In this document: piece after piece, positions 30,971 through 41,224 of the stretch | Layout of the letters: every line of letters starts with the position of its first letter | How positions within the stretch are numbered: the stretch's first letter is position 1 | Assembly: GCA_039621445.1 (NCBI GenBank) | Contig: CP154957.1 | Coordinates: 32,382,399-32,446,398 of the forward strand | Direction: 5' to 3' | From: Euglena gracilis | Taxonomy: Eukaryota > Euglenida > Euglenophyceae > Euglenales | Length of the DNA: 64,000 nucleotides | Notes under the pieces: model-generated | The model's input: the letters and a program-made list of their open reading frames with translations, nothing else | Told to the model about the DNA's origin: nothing | The model's database searches: none | Position numbers and translations under genes: made by a program

Positions 30971-31798
30971 GGGGGGAGCACACGGCTGGCCGACGGCTGG
31001 CCGACGGCTGGCCGACGGCGTGACGGAAGCCGGGTCCTGTCGTTGAGCTTTTGTTGAGTTGCAAATGCCTAATTTGGTGTGCCTGTTTCAAATTTTGGAA
31101 GGCAAATTCCTAATTTAGTGTGCCAATTCCTAACTTTGAGGTGCAAATTCCTATTTTCATGTGTATATTCCTAATTTTGAGCGGCAAATGCCTAAATTTG
31201 GGTGTAAACTGCTGATATTTTGAGTGGTAATCCCAAGTTTGGTGTGCCAATGCCTTCTTTTGAGTGGTAAATTCCTAATTAGTGAAAAGGTTCCTAATTT
31301 TGAGGGGATTTGGTGGGCCAATTCCTAACTTTGAGTGATTAATGCCCAATTTGGGGTGCAAAGCCCTACAAGAGGGGTTGCTTTGGGCAATTTTTAGTCA
31401 CTTGAAACCGTTCCACACGAAATTTCAGCCTTTTTCCGTCCATAACAGGTAATTTTTGTCAGTTCGTGGAAAATGGACCACCAACTGAACAATTTTTTTA
31501 GTCATTCGAATATTTTTTTGGCAAAGTTCCTTCACAATGACTATGGAATGACCCAAAAATCGGCTGAAATGGTCAAAATTGGTCAAAAAAGTCCCAAAAT
31601 TGGCAAAATTGACAAAAATTGACGAAAAATGACTTCAAATGGGCAAAAATGCAGCCTCCACGAACGATGAACATGACCTTGACAGGGGATTGGCGGCGAA
31701 ATTGTTTTTGTGTTGTCGAGCTATGGCTCGGGTCATTTTCCTGTGAGTCACACGGCTGGCCGACGGCTGGCCGACGGCTGGCCGACGGCGTGCTCCCC
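30971..31798. mobile_element. Family H element with 3-base target duplication
   Basis: The termini GGGGGGAGCAC and GTGCTCCCC are followed inward by CGGCTGGCCGACGG repeats. The flanks are CAC (30,968-30,970) and CAC (31,799-31,801). The uninterrupted target CCCAAACACGGTTTC exists at 58,031-58,046 in an otherwise matching family I sequence, giving independent proof of the insertion point. The body is the TTTTGAGTGGCAAATGCC degenerate repeat. A 3-base duplication and G-rich ends recall PIF/Harbinger, but no transposase is present to confirm this. Confidence 0.83.
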
Positions 31799-31829
31799 CA
31801 CGGTTTCAACCAAGAACAGTGTTTTGGGC

Positions 31830-32218
31830 CAAGAGTTAGGGGGAGCCCAGGGGTGGGTACCGCGGCGCCAAGGTTTTAGTGGGGCCCAGGGGCGGGCACC
31901 GCGGCGCCGAAGGCGCCGCGGCACCCGGGGGGGTTGGTACGCCGTGGCGAGGGGGTCCGAATAGGGGGGGGGGAGGGGGGTAAATGGCGTGGCGAGGGGG
32001 TCGGCGACCATGGAGGGGAGGGGTGTACCATGGTCGCCAACAAAATTTTCGTTCAAAAAATCGCGAAAATCGCCGGTGGCGTGGCGAGGGGGTCCGGCTA
32101 GGGGGGGGGGAGGGGGGGTAAATGGCGTGGCGAGGCCCTCGGAGAGGGGGGGGGGGGGGGAGGGGGGGACCAACCCCCCCCGCCCCTTGGCTCCCCCTAA
32201 CTCTTGGCCCAAACACAG
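31830..32218. mobile_element. Family I element containing family F core
   Basis: The ends GTTTTGGGCCAAGAGTTAGGGGGAGCC and its inverse GGCTCCCCCTAACTCTTGGCCCAAAC frame a core with CACCGCGGCGCC palindromes and GTGGCGAGGGGGTC family F units (31,925-32,180). Clear terminal inverted repeats; no gene. Confidence 0.7.
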
Positions 32219-32249
32219 TTCTTGACATAGAATAATATGTACGCAAAGA

Positions 32250-32516
32250 ACCCTTCACAATGACTATGGAATGACCCCCAAAAAAAGGCTGAAATGGTCA
32301 AAATTGGTCAAAAAAGTCCAAAATTGGCAAAATTGACGAAAATTGACGAAAAATGGCTTGAAATGGGCAAAAATGCAGCCTCCACCAATGATGAACATGA
32401 CCTTGAAGGGAGATTGGCGGCGAAATTGTTTTTGCATTGGAAGGTTGTGGTTCGGGTCATTTTCCTGTGAGTCACACGGCTGGCCGCCAGCTGGCCGACG
32501 GCGTGCTCCCCCCTTG
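32250..32516. repeat. Truncated family H copy
   Basis: Matches the right third of 30,971-31,798 (ACTATGGAATGACCC, AATGGTCAAAATTGGTC, CGGCTGGCCG, GTGCTCCCC) but lacks the left end. Confidence 0.65.
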
Positions 32517-32869
32517 ACTTGGCTTCCAAAGTTCATTTTTTTTCAAGAGCACACCATTTTTGTTGACAAGTTTGGCTCTTTTTGGGGAAGGTTTTTGTAA
32601 AATTGCATTACTGTCAACCGCCCTTCGGGCGAAAAAAATGAAACCTTCCAAGTTGTGATGGATTTGTGTCAAAATGCCAAACATTGCCACTTTTTTTTTG
32701 TTGCATTCAATGCCATCTTTCAAAAAAAAAAGCACTACCGTTTCGCCGCCCGAAGGGCGGTGGGGAGGAGAATGGTTATATTCAGCCTTGTCGAGATCTC
32801 GCCCCCTGCCCCACCAAAAAATTTACTTCTACACCCCTGGTCCAGTTCAGGTCGGAACGCACCACCCCC

Positions 32870-33380
32870 CGTGCACCTAGGCTCCAAAGGGTGGGGAACG
32901 CCAGTTCCGTCCAGACTCTGGCGTCCGGGACAACCCAACATCAGCTTTCGCTCGAGAGGCGTATTGGCGATCTGGAGGAATGTTAGCATGCAAGTTTTTT
33001 TGGGCAATTGACGAACCTGTGCCTCCACAGCACGGCGCTACTCCACCGTGAGCCAGTCCTTTTCAGACAGTTGGGTGAGCACCTCGGACAAGTCCAAATT
33101 GTCGCCATCCAAGTCCACATCAATGGCCACAATGGCCGGACGCGGACCGAAGGACAAATCATAGTTGCCTGAAATACGGGGAACGAAAGTACTAATCGGG
33201 AGATTCCGCAAGACTTGGGGACGACGGCGGCGGCATGAGGTCCGGCGGGGGCGTCGGGGTCCGAGAACGCTTCACGTGCTCCTACAATGGAAATGTGGCA
33301 CTGGTCCAGAATTTCTAGGTGAAAACCAAAAACTCCCACCAAAACGCCGTTTGTGACCAGGGCAACAGGTTGATGCTATT
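32870..33380. repeat. Duplicated exon-bearing segment, copy 1
   Basis: Near-identical to 34,250-34,790: the same order from CTCCAAAGGGTGG...GCACGCCAG through the minus-strand exon to TTTGTGACCAGGGCAACAGG. A handful of substitutions and short indels separate them. The shared sequence includes coding and putative splice signals. About 0.87 kb of other sequence (33,380-34,250, with CTTCAACTTCAAC-type repeats and no firm exon) separates the copies. Confidence 0.8.
33038..33264 (-). CDS. Candidate terminal coding exon, copy 1 of duplicate
   Basis: The minus-strand frame is open from about 33,264 and reads RRRRPQVLRNLPISTFVPRI, then SGNYDLSFGPRPAIVAIDVD and LDGDNLDLSEVLTQLSEK, ending at TAG (33,038-33,040). 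An overlapping frame (EHVKRSRTPTPPPDLMPPP) after a TTGTAG acceptor is also open, so the exon start is ambiguous. An alternative model ends the exon at GCACAG/GTTCGT (33,017) and treats the TAG as a disabling or read-through codon. No domain is recognised; the acidic C-terminal segment is conserved between the copies. Confidence 0.45.
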
Positions 33381-34249
33381 TTTTGAACCACGCTCTGGAA
33401 CAGATGGGGCATATTTCTGACCAGGGCCGGAAAGAAGTTGGAAGAAGAAGTTAAACTTCAACCTCACTTCAACTTCAACATCTATTCAACATCTGTTCAA
33501 CTTCAATCCTTTCCTCTCCTTGGAAGCAACCACAAACAAAAAGGCTCCAATTCATCCGAAGGTTCGAATCCAGATTTGCCCTGTCAAAAAGACAGGGCAG
33601 CATCGTGCAATTCAGGTGCGATTTAAAGCGGATCATCGCCCTCAAAATGCAATCAAGGGTTCTTTTCTCCCTTTCTTGAACCACAATAAGGAGTTGGATG
33701 GCACACAAAAAAAGCACTACACCACCAAGGAAAGCACAGTTCCACGCGCATCGGATCAAAAAGCCCACAAAAAGAAGAAGACCAGAAACGAGATGAAGCA
33801 TCCACACTCTGCTGCTTTCATGATCGAAACCAAGTATTTAAATTAAAGATGCTTGCATTTTTTAAAAAAAGAAAATGGTAAGTTCGGCACAAAATTGAAC
33901 CATGGTTGGACTTTTCCCCTTCATGACAAGACATGCTTCACCTTCGGCCACACCACTGGCAATCAACTCTTTCAACCCCTCATCAAACTATGCTTTGAAG
34001 CACTCTTTTCATTAAGGCTGATATGACTTTCTGTGACGTTCATAATATCTATGCAAACTGTCGTTCTCCTTCCCTTACTCCCCCTTTGCAAAGCACAATT
34101 TCTTTGTGGGGGGTGCATCGGTCATGGTGAAACCTGCATGGGAAAGTTTCAGTTATCAACAGAAGTGTTGAAGAACTTCTTTCACTTCAACTTCACTTCA
34201 CTTGAACTTCAATCTCTGTTCTTCACTTGCAACTTCAATCCAGCCTTGC

Positions 34250-34790
34250 ATGCTCCACCTGGGCTCCAAAGGGTGGTGCACGCCAGTTCCGTCCAGACTC
34301 TGGCGTCCGGGACAACCCAACATCAGCTTTCGCTCGAGAGGCGGATTGGCGATCTGGAGGAATGTTAGCATGCAAGTTTTTTTTTGGGCAATTGACGAAC
34401 CTGTGCCTCCACAGCACGGCGCTACTCCACCGTGAGCCTCTCCTTTTCAGACAGTTGGGTGAGCACCTCGGACAAGTCCAAATTGTCGTCATCCAAGTCC
34501 ACATCAATGGCCACAATGGCCGGACGCGGACCGAAGGACAAATCATAGTTGCCTGAAATACGGGGAACAAAAGTACTAATCGGGAGATTCCACCAGACTT
34601 GGGGACGACGGCGGCGGCGGCATGAGGTCCGGCGGGGGCGTCGGGGTCCGAGAACGCTTCACGTGCTCCTACAATGGAAATGTGGCACTGGTCCAGAATT
34701 TCTAGGTGAAAACCAAAAACCCCCACCAAAAGGCCGTTTGTGACCAGGGCAACAGGTTGATGCTAATTTTTTGAACCACGCTCTGGAACA
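34250..34790. repeat. Duplicated exon-bearing segment, copy 2
   Basis: Second copy of 32,870-33,380. Differences include one extra CCG codon, GAAAAGGAGAGG for GAAAAGGACTGG, and a longer T run. The copies lie in the same orientation about 1.38 kb apart, consistent with a local tandem duplication. The sequence to the right (34,800-35,000) matches 13,120-13,310. Confidence 0.8.
34422..34651 (-). CDS. Candidate terminal coding exon, copy 2 of duplicate
   Basis: Same frame as copy 1: RRRRRPQVWWNLPISTFVPR, then SGNYDLSFGPRPAIVAIDVD and LDDDNLDLSEVLTQLSEKER to the TAG at 34,422-34,424. All differences from copy 1 keep the frame open, including an in-frame three-base indel in the arginine/proline-rich part. 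This suggests either recent duplication or selection on the protein. Function unknown. Confidence 0.45.
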
Positions 34791-34799
34791 GATGGGATT

Positions 34800-35200
34800 T
34801 TTGACACAGTTTTTTTTGGGGTATAAATTTGTCAAAAAGCCATAAATTTTCGGCATAAAGTGCCGGAAGGACCTTTTCAGGGGTGCGGGGTGCCCCCGGG
34901 GTTGGTCCTGAAGAACCGAAGAAAAAGGAGGAGGTCTGGATGGACACTGGATGTGTGGGGACGCCACCTCCACAATATCAGGGATTGTGGATCTGGAAAA
35001 AACGTGAATTGGTACTATTGGCCGCTTTGGGGGGTCAAGGATTTTCGCGCTTCGCATCGAGCCCAAATTCAGCACGCCATTGTTTTGGTGGGTGGAGGTG
35101 TCCTCCCCTGGACTGGAGGGGGGTCCGACCCCCCTACCCTCCCCCCGTGGGTCCAACCCAAGCAAAAGCGTGCAGCCAATGGGCAAGAATTGCCAGCCAG
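34800..35200. repeat. Family S/D repeat block
   Basis: AAAGTGCCGGAAGGACC, GGAGGAGGTCTGG and ATCAGGGATTGTGGATCTGG match 13,120-13,300. No intact gene. Confidence 0.5.
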
Positions 35201-35735
35201 CAGTTTTTGGGTCAGAGGGGTCTGGAGATTGCAGGGGAAGGAGTCAATTGAGCAAGCATGGGATCCCGTTGAGTTGGCGTGATCCAGTTTCCATTTGAAT
35301 GGATTTGATGTGCCGGCAATTCCAAAAGACCACCCATGGGGGGTTGGCACGCCGTGGCGAGGGGGTCCGAATAGGGGGGGGGATGGCCGGAAAATGGTGT
35401 GGCGAGGGGGTCTCAGATGGCGGGGGAGGGGTGTACCACAGTTGCACAATGAAAAATGTGTTGGGTGGCGTGGCGAGGGGGTCCGGCTGGGGGGGGGGGA
35501 GGGGGGTAAATGGCGTGGCGAGCCCCTCGGAGAGGGGGGGGAGGGGTGTACCAACCCCCCCTAGGGGTTTACTTCCCCCTCAGAAAAATCAAATAGGTGC
35601 TGGAATTTGCAGGTTACACAAATTTGCCTTCTTTTGGATAGGGGGAAATTGATATCCGCAATTTTTCGCAATTTTCTGCAATTTTTCTGTAATTTCCGCT
35701 CAGCAATTTCCCCACAATTTCTGCAATCTTCTGCA
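35200..35735. repeat. Dispersed repeat family D, copy 2 with family F insert
   Basis: Reverse-orientation relative of 12,340-12,655 (GCAATTTTCTGCAATTTT, CTGGAATTTGC, GATCCAGTTTCCA), interrupted at 35,338-35,560 by a family F GTGGCGAGGGGGTC element. The order shows family F inserted later. Confidence 0.6.
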
Positions 35736-36686
35736 GCTTTTTCCCTTTTTAGCCTGAGAGGAAGGCGAAATGAGTTCCAGCCAAAATTTCACAAGGGAAT
35801 CCGTGCTCTTTGTGCTGTTTGATCGCAAATTTGTTGGCAGTTGCCAAAATTTTACGAATTTTGACACTGTTTGGGAATTTCTGGGCCTTGTTTAGGTTTC
35901 CCTCAAATTTCTATTGGGAAATAATTTCGACGTAGGAAAAAATCCGCATTTTTTTCTGGACCAGATTTTACCTGTGGCCAAAGTTTTCGGCAGTTTTTTT
36001 GAATTTTGGGATCATTTCAGTATTTTTTTGTGTGCGTCTCAAAGTCAATGTGAAAGACCACGTTGAATTTGAAACTCAACTGCCTTTGCATCCAATATTG
36101 GAATCGTGCCAAAATGCCATTCTGCTGAAAGTCAGAATGAAAATGACGTCGGGTAATAATTAAGCATCACGCGGATACTTCGATCCTTATCCGAGAGGTT
36201 TTTGAATAAAAAATCGAAATCCCAAAGAATTCGAATGCTAAAAACAGACGTAATGGAAACTTACTCACTGACCAGGCCGCCGAACTACTCCCTAATGAGT
36301 GCACCCCTCAAAACAGGAAGAACAGCCGGAATTTTTCTTTCTTGAACCCATCCTTGAAAAATTGAGTTGATTTTTTTTTGAATCTCCTCACTTGAATTTT
36401 TTGCCGTTCCATCGGAGACCATGCGCGTCGTTTTCCCCCTCACCATACCTCCCCCACGCCGCCCCCAGGTTCAGACATAGACATCACTGTCCCGATCTGA
36501 AAAATGACCACTACCAGGGATGTGGTTTTTTTTTGTAAGAACACTGTTTAAACCCCAAAATGACAAACAAAAAACGTGTCGAAAACGTGTTTTTGTTCCT
36601 CTTGATCAAATGGTCAATTTCGGGGAGGTGGAAGCCTCCCCACCAACTTTTTCGGCCAAAATCAAGAAATGGAATTCGGTTGAAAC

Positions 36687-37198
36687 CAGGGAATTTCTTA
36701 AGCCGGAGGGTACCCTACCCCCCGGGGGGGGGTCCAGCCAGCCAGCAGCTCAAATCCAACCAGCAGTCCAAATTCGGGCTGGGCGCCCCCCCCCCCCCCC
36801 CGGGGGTCGAGTGAAATAAGGTCGGATCCAGCCCGGCCGGAGGCCGGGCCAGCCGGCCGAAGGCCGGCCCAGCCGGCCGCAGGCCGGCCAGCCAACTGGG
36901 CTGTCCAGGTCATTTATCCCTGCATTTTTCCCCCTCATCACAGCCCCTCCATCACAGCCCCCCAGCCTTGATCTAGCTCCACCCATCAAAATGTCGAAAA
37001 TGGCCAAAATGTGTTAGAAAATTTTGTTTTTCCTCGACCCAGCCCAGCCCAGCCCGCTCCAGCCCCGGACCCCCCCCCTCCCCCCCCACCCCCCCCGGGG
37101 GGGGGGGGTCCAGCCAGCAGCTCAAATCCAGCCAGCAGCCTTTTTGCCAGCCGGAGGCTGGACCCCCCCCCCCCCGGGGGTCCTTAAGAAATTCCCTG
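36687..37198. mobile_element. hAT-type element, family A copy 3 (best preserved)
   Basis: Perfect 16-base terminal inverted repeats CAGGGAATTTCTTAAG and CTTAAGAAATTCCCTG lie between a perfect 8-base duplication GTTGAAAC (36,679-36,686 and 37,199-37,206). The interior has CCGGCC palindromes, G/C runs and the CATCACAGCCCC and CATCAAAATGTCGA modules seen in the other copies. The perfect ends and duplication suggest the youngest copy of the family here. No coding capacity for a transposase. Confidence 0.9.
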
Positions 37199-37439
37199 GT
37201 TGAAACTCCCCCCCTCCAAAATTTTCAACTACTCCAACCCATGTTTGAGGCTTTTTCAAAAAAAAACATTTGAGCCCTTGCCGGCCGAGCCCCCCCCCCC
37301 TCGGGGTGGGTGGGGGGGGGGACCCCCTCCTCCCCCCTCCCCCCCGGTCTTAAAAAAACCCCTGCCTTGGGGTTGCAAATTTCAGATTAGATTTCAAAAC
37401 AAAACAAAACAAAACAACCCCTAGGGGAAGAATTACAGC

Positions 37440-37945
37440 CATTGAGGAAAAGATACCATTTCCTGCACTTGGGCAGTGCGCGGTGCTTCCACCACGTTGG
37501 TTGGGTGGGTGGGTCCAGCCGAGCCCCCCCCCCCCCCCCGGGGGGAGGTCGTCTCGGAGGGGGGGGGTATACTTTTTGGTGCCGAAAATTTTTGCAAAAA
37601 TGCTATTTTTGGCATTTTTCGCGATTTTTGGCCATTTTCGGGGAAAAGTGGGTGGGTCCCCCGGGACCCCCCCCACCAGAGGGTGGTGGTGGGGGGGACC
37701 CCCCCCCGTTTGGTTTGACAAGTGGCCAATTTGGGGGGTAAGTACCACCCCCCCCCTTTATTTGAGCACACCTACGGGCCAACGGACCCCCCAAATGCTC
37801 AAATAAGGGGGGGGGTCAAATAAGGGGGGGTCAAAAATTCCTTTAGAAAGAGGGCAAAAAAAATTTTCGGCGCCTTCGGCGCGTGAAAAAAAATTTTCCC
37901 CGGACCCAAATGCTCAATTAAGGGGGGGGTCAAATAAAGGGGGGG
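37440..37945. repeat. G/C-run repeats and AAATAAGGGGGG module
   Basis: TTGGTGCCGAAAATTTTTGC and G/C runs, then TTTGAGCACACCTACGGGCC...CCCAAATGCTCAAATAAGG and TTTCGGCGCCTTCGGCG. The latter part also occurs at 21,300-21,480. No gene. Confidence 0.5.
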
Positions 37946-37999
37946 TAGTGGCCAATTTTGAGAGTTTTGTGATCACTCACTCATTCCCAGATCTTCACA

Positions 38000-38104
38000 A
38001 TGGGCGAGCGAACGACCTTATACATACGCAACCTTCCTAGTGATTGTGATCGAGAAGCAGAAGCTTTCTTTCGTGACATGCCTGGATACGTCTTGGACTG
38101 CATT
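38000..38104 (+). CDS. RRM-RS gene exon 1 (start of RNA-recognition motif)
   Basis: The ATG at 38,000 follows CCAGATCTTCACA and opens MGERTTLYIRNLPSDCDREA, then EAFFRDMPGY. LYIRNLP is a clear RNP2 strand of an RNA-recognition motif, and the following helix ends in 'F..MPGY' as in the RBPMS/couch-potato and Whi3 family. The open frame ends at TGA 38,105. The only good in-frame GT donor is at 38,090, after Tyr30. No upstream stop was needed to choose this start; it is the first ATG in a good context, and an acceptor-like TTCCCAG just before it may mark a 5' UTR intron. The rest of the domain is found 17 and 25 kb downstream on the same strand. Confidence 0.72.
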
Positions 38105-38839
38105 TGAAACATCATTGTTGGAAGCCTTGCCCTGCACACAAAGGGATTTTTGTTACCCTCACCCCCCCTCAAAGTCCCCCCCCTCAAAGTGGCCAAAATG
38201 TTTTGGCAATTCTGATTTCCCCTCCTCGAAGTGGCCATTTTTCTTGGCGCCAAAGGCGCAGAAGGCAAAATTTTGACCCTCCCCAAAGTGTCCCCCCTGC
38301 CAGAGTGGCCAGTCAGTTTTGGGGTCCCACGGGCGACTTTGAGGGGGGGGGTGAAGGTATTTGGGGCGGGGGGTGCAGGGGGGCGGCAGATGACGTGGGC
38401 GCAATGGGTGGCAACTCGTTTAAAGTGAAGTCAAAAAACGCGGGTTTTTCGTTTTTTTTGTTTTAAAAAACAAATTCATAAAACAGCGCTATTGAGGGTC
38501 CTGGGCATTTTCGTTTTCACCTCAAAACTTGCCTTTTTTCATTTTTGGTCCATTCCAAGGGAAATTTTGTTCCAACAAGGAAATTGATGAAAAGTTACCA
38601 AAATTTTGATTTTGCACATTTTTCCAAAGTTCACAGTGGTTTGAAGCATTTGGACCCATTTCGAGTTTCCCTGATCGTAAAAATTTCCCTTCAGTTCTAC
38701 CTTATGCTTCCAGGGGTCCGAAAATTCCCCCCCTGAAAAAGCCCGGTCCACCCCCAAAAAAAGTCAACAAAGGAGCCCAGTACACGGGGGGGGGGGGTTG
38801 GGACCCCCCCTGTTCACTTTCGGGGGTTCACAGGGGGGA

Positions 38840-38965
38840 GGGGGGGCCCCGAGCGGATTTCCGGTGGTCGCCGTCGTGGTGGTCGGGCCGACCAATGGTG
38901 GTCGGGCCGACCATGGTCGGCCCGACCTGTGGTGGTCGGGCCGACCTGGTTCGCCTGACCACCAT
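38840..38965. repeat. GGTCGGGCCGACC palindrome repeats
   Basis: Four tandem ATGGTCGGGCCGACC-type palindromes. More at 40,185-40,300, 42,640-42,745 and 42,985-43,015, always near GAGCGGATTTCCGG. Hairpin-forming repeat. Confidence 0.75.
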
Positions 38966-39439
38966 TTTTTTGCATTTTTTTGATATTTGAGGTTCGGATG
39001 GGGGTGGAGGGAGGAGTTTCCTGCCTCTCGTGATGCAAAATGCTTGCATGTCGGATTTTCATGTAATCCCTGTTTCATCATTGGTTTTTTACCCCTCCGG
39101 ACCCCCATCAAGGGCCCACCGACCCCACCACTTTTCTTTACTGCTTCTCCCTGCCAGTCGACCTAGGGCACCGAAGGCGCCCTGCAAAAGAATTTGCTGA
39201 TGGTGTTTTCCTGTGTCCAAAAAGAATTTATGAGGTTATTTGAAGGAGCAGGGTTAGGGTTACGATTCTTATCCAAACAGCAGAACATTTCCCGCTCAAC
39301 GTTGTTAGATTGGTCTCTACAAGGTACCCAGCGAACCCAAAGAGCCGCCCAACTAGGGTTTTACTACAAAAAAGGGGTGGCGGACGCCGGGTTCAGGACA
39401 GAACCGGCGTCTGCCACCCATAGCTGGCACTTCGTTTAA

Positions 39440-39880
39440 AACGAAGTCAAAAAAAAACACGTTTTTTTTTAAAAAAAAACATGTTTTTTTAAAAAAACAA
39501 AAAAAACGCCATTGAGGGTCCAGGGCAAAAAAAATTTTGCTTTTAATTTTAGCTTTTTTTGCCCATCCCAAACACAAAAGCATAGTTAAATTCTGCGTTT
39601 TGTTCCCGCGCTCTGTCAAAAAAGGACCTAGTTTGGAATGGTTTCCAGCCGAAATGGCAGAAAAATGCCCTATTTTGACCATTCTTGTTGAAGACAACCA
39701 AAAGTATTGGTTTTCAAGTCATTTGAGCTAAGATTGGTTCACCCTTGCGATCAAAGGCAAAATTTGGACCATCATTTTCCCCTTTGTTTTTTTTGCCGTT
39801 TTTTTTTTGCCTGTTTTTTTAAAAAAAAACGTTTTTTTTAAAAAAAAACAAAAAAAACGCCAGCTATGCCGCCACCCCTT
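39440..39880. repeat. AAAAAACATGTTTTTT-type inverted repeats
   Basis: A/T runs of TTTTTTTAAAAAAAA and CGTTTTTTTTAAAAAAAAAC bracket 39,500-39,820, forming imperfect inverted ends. Similar ACATGTTTTTTTTAAA runs occur at 48,535-48,640. No exon is convincing. Confidence 0.45.
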
Positions 39881-40442
39881 GTTTAAAGCGGCGTTTTAGA
39901 GACGCCGGGTTCAGGACAGAACCGGCGTTCACCCCCTTCGGGCCAGGGAGAACCTAGGGGGTGTTCCCCCCGCGTCCCCCCCGCGTCCCCCCCCCCCCGC
40001 GTCCCCCCCGCGTCCCGGATTTTGGCCGGGCACGTTTTTTGGTCGACCAAAGGAAAATTACATACAAATTTAGGTGACGCCAAAGAAAACGTGTGGGGGT
40101 GGTTGGGCCACGGTTCCCCCCCGCGTCCCCCCCGCGTCCCCCCCCCGGGCCCCGGGCGGATGATTGGCTATGACGATCCCGGAGGTCGTACCGACCATGG
40201 TCGGCCCGACCTATGGTCGGCCCGACCATGGTCGGCCCGACCTGGCCGTTATCGACCACTGGAGGTCGGGCCGACCAGGTCGGCCCGACCTCCAATCAAC
40301 CGCATTACCCCCCCCCTTTTTTGAAATTTAAGCCCCCCCCCCTCAAAATTTGATTCTCTCAATTTGGCTAAAAATGCATAAAAACACATTGGAGTGACCT
40401 CCAAACCGGCAAAAAACGTCCCATTTTTGAAAAATTTCGATT

Positions 40443-41224
40443 AGAGTTAGGGTTGTTAGGGATACGTACGGTTAGGGTTAGGGCTAGGGTTAGAGTTAGG
40501 GTTAGGGATACCGTTGGGGTTAGGGTTACGGTTGGGGGGAGGGATACAGTCAGGGTTAGGGTTAGGATACGGTTTGGGCTCAGGTTAGGGTTAGGGTTAG
40601 AGTTAGGGTTACAGTTCGGGCCACAGTTCAGGGATACGGTTAGGGTTAGGGACAGGGTTGGGGATACGCTTAGGGATAGGGTCAGGGTTAGGGATGGGGT
40701 TGGGGATACGGTTAGGGATAGGGTTAGGGTTAGGCATAGGGTTAGGGATACGGTTAGGGCTGGGGATTAGGGTTAGGGATACGGTTATGGTTAGGGTTAG
40801 GGATACAGTTAGGGTTAGAGTTAGGGTTAGAGTTCGGGCCAGGGATACGGTTTGAGTTTGGGTTGGGGATACGGTTAGGGTTAGGGATACAGTTAGGGTT
40901 AGGGTTAGGGATACGGTTAGGGTTAGGGCTAGGGTTAGAGTTAGGGTTAGGGATACGGTTAAGGTTTCGGTTAGGGTTAGAGTTAGGGTTAGGGATACGG
41001 TTAGTGTTACGGTTATTGTTAGGGTTAGGGATACGGTTAGGGTTAGAGTTCGGGCCAGGGATACGGTTTGAGTTTGGGTTGGGGATACGGTTAGGGTTAG
41101 GGATGCAGTTAGGGTTAGGGTTAGGGTTACGGATAGGGTTCGGGTTAGGGTTAGAGTTAGGGCCAGGGTTAGAGTTAGGGTTAGAGATACAGTTAGGGCT
41201 GGGGATTAGGGTTAGGGTTAGGGC
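40443..41224. repeat. Interstitial telomere-like TTAGGG array
   Basis: About 780 bases of GTTAGGGTTAGGG interspersed with GATACGG, as GTTAGGGATACGGTTAGGG units. The G-rich strand is the plus strand. TTAGGG is a common eukaryotic telomere repeat, but here it is diverged and internal, so it is a relic or satellite and not a chromosome end. Translations give LGLGIRLGLG-type artefacts. Confidence 0.88.

Noticed and set aside
33520-33846. Plus-strand frame rich in Lys between the two duplicated segments
   Set aside because: No splice or start support; composition follows local A-rich sequence, and the flanking coding is on the minus strand.
40443-41224. A real chromosome end
   Set aside because: The array is diverged, interrupted by GATACGG, and both flanks continue into ordinary repeat sequence.
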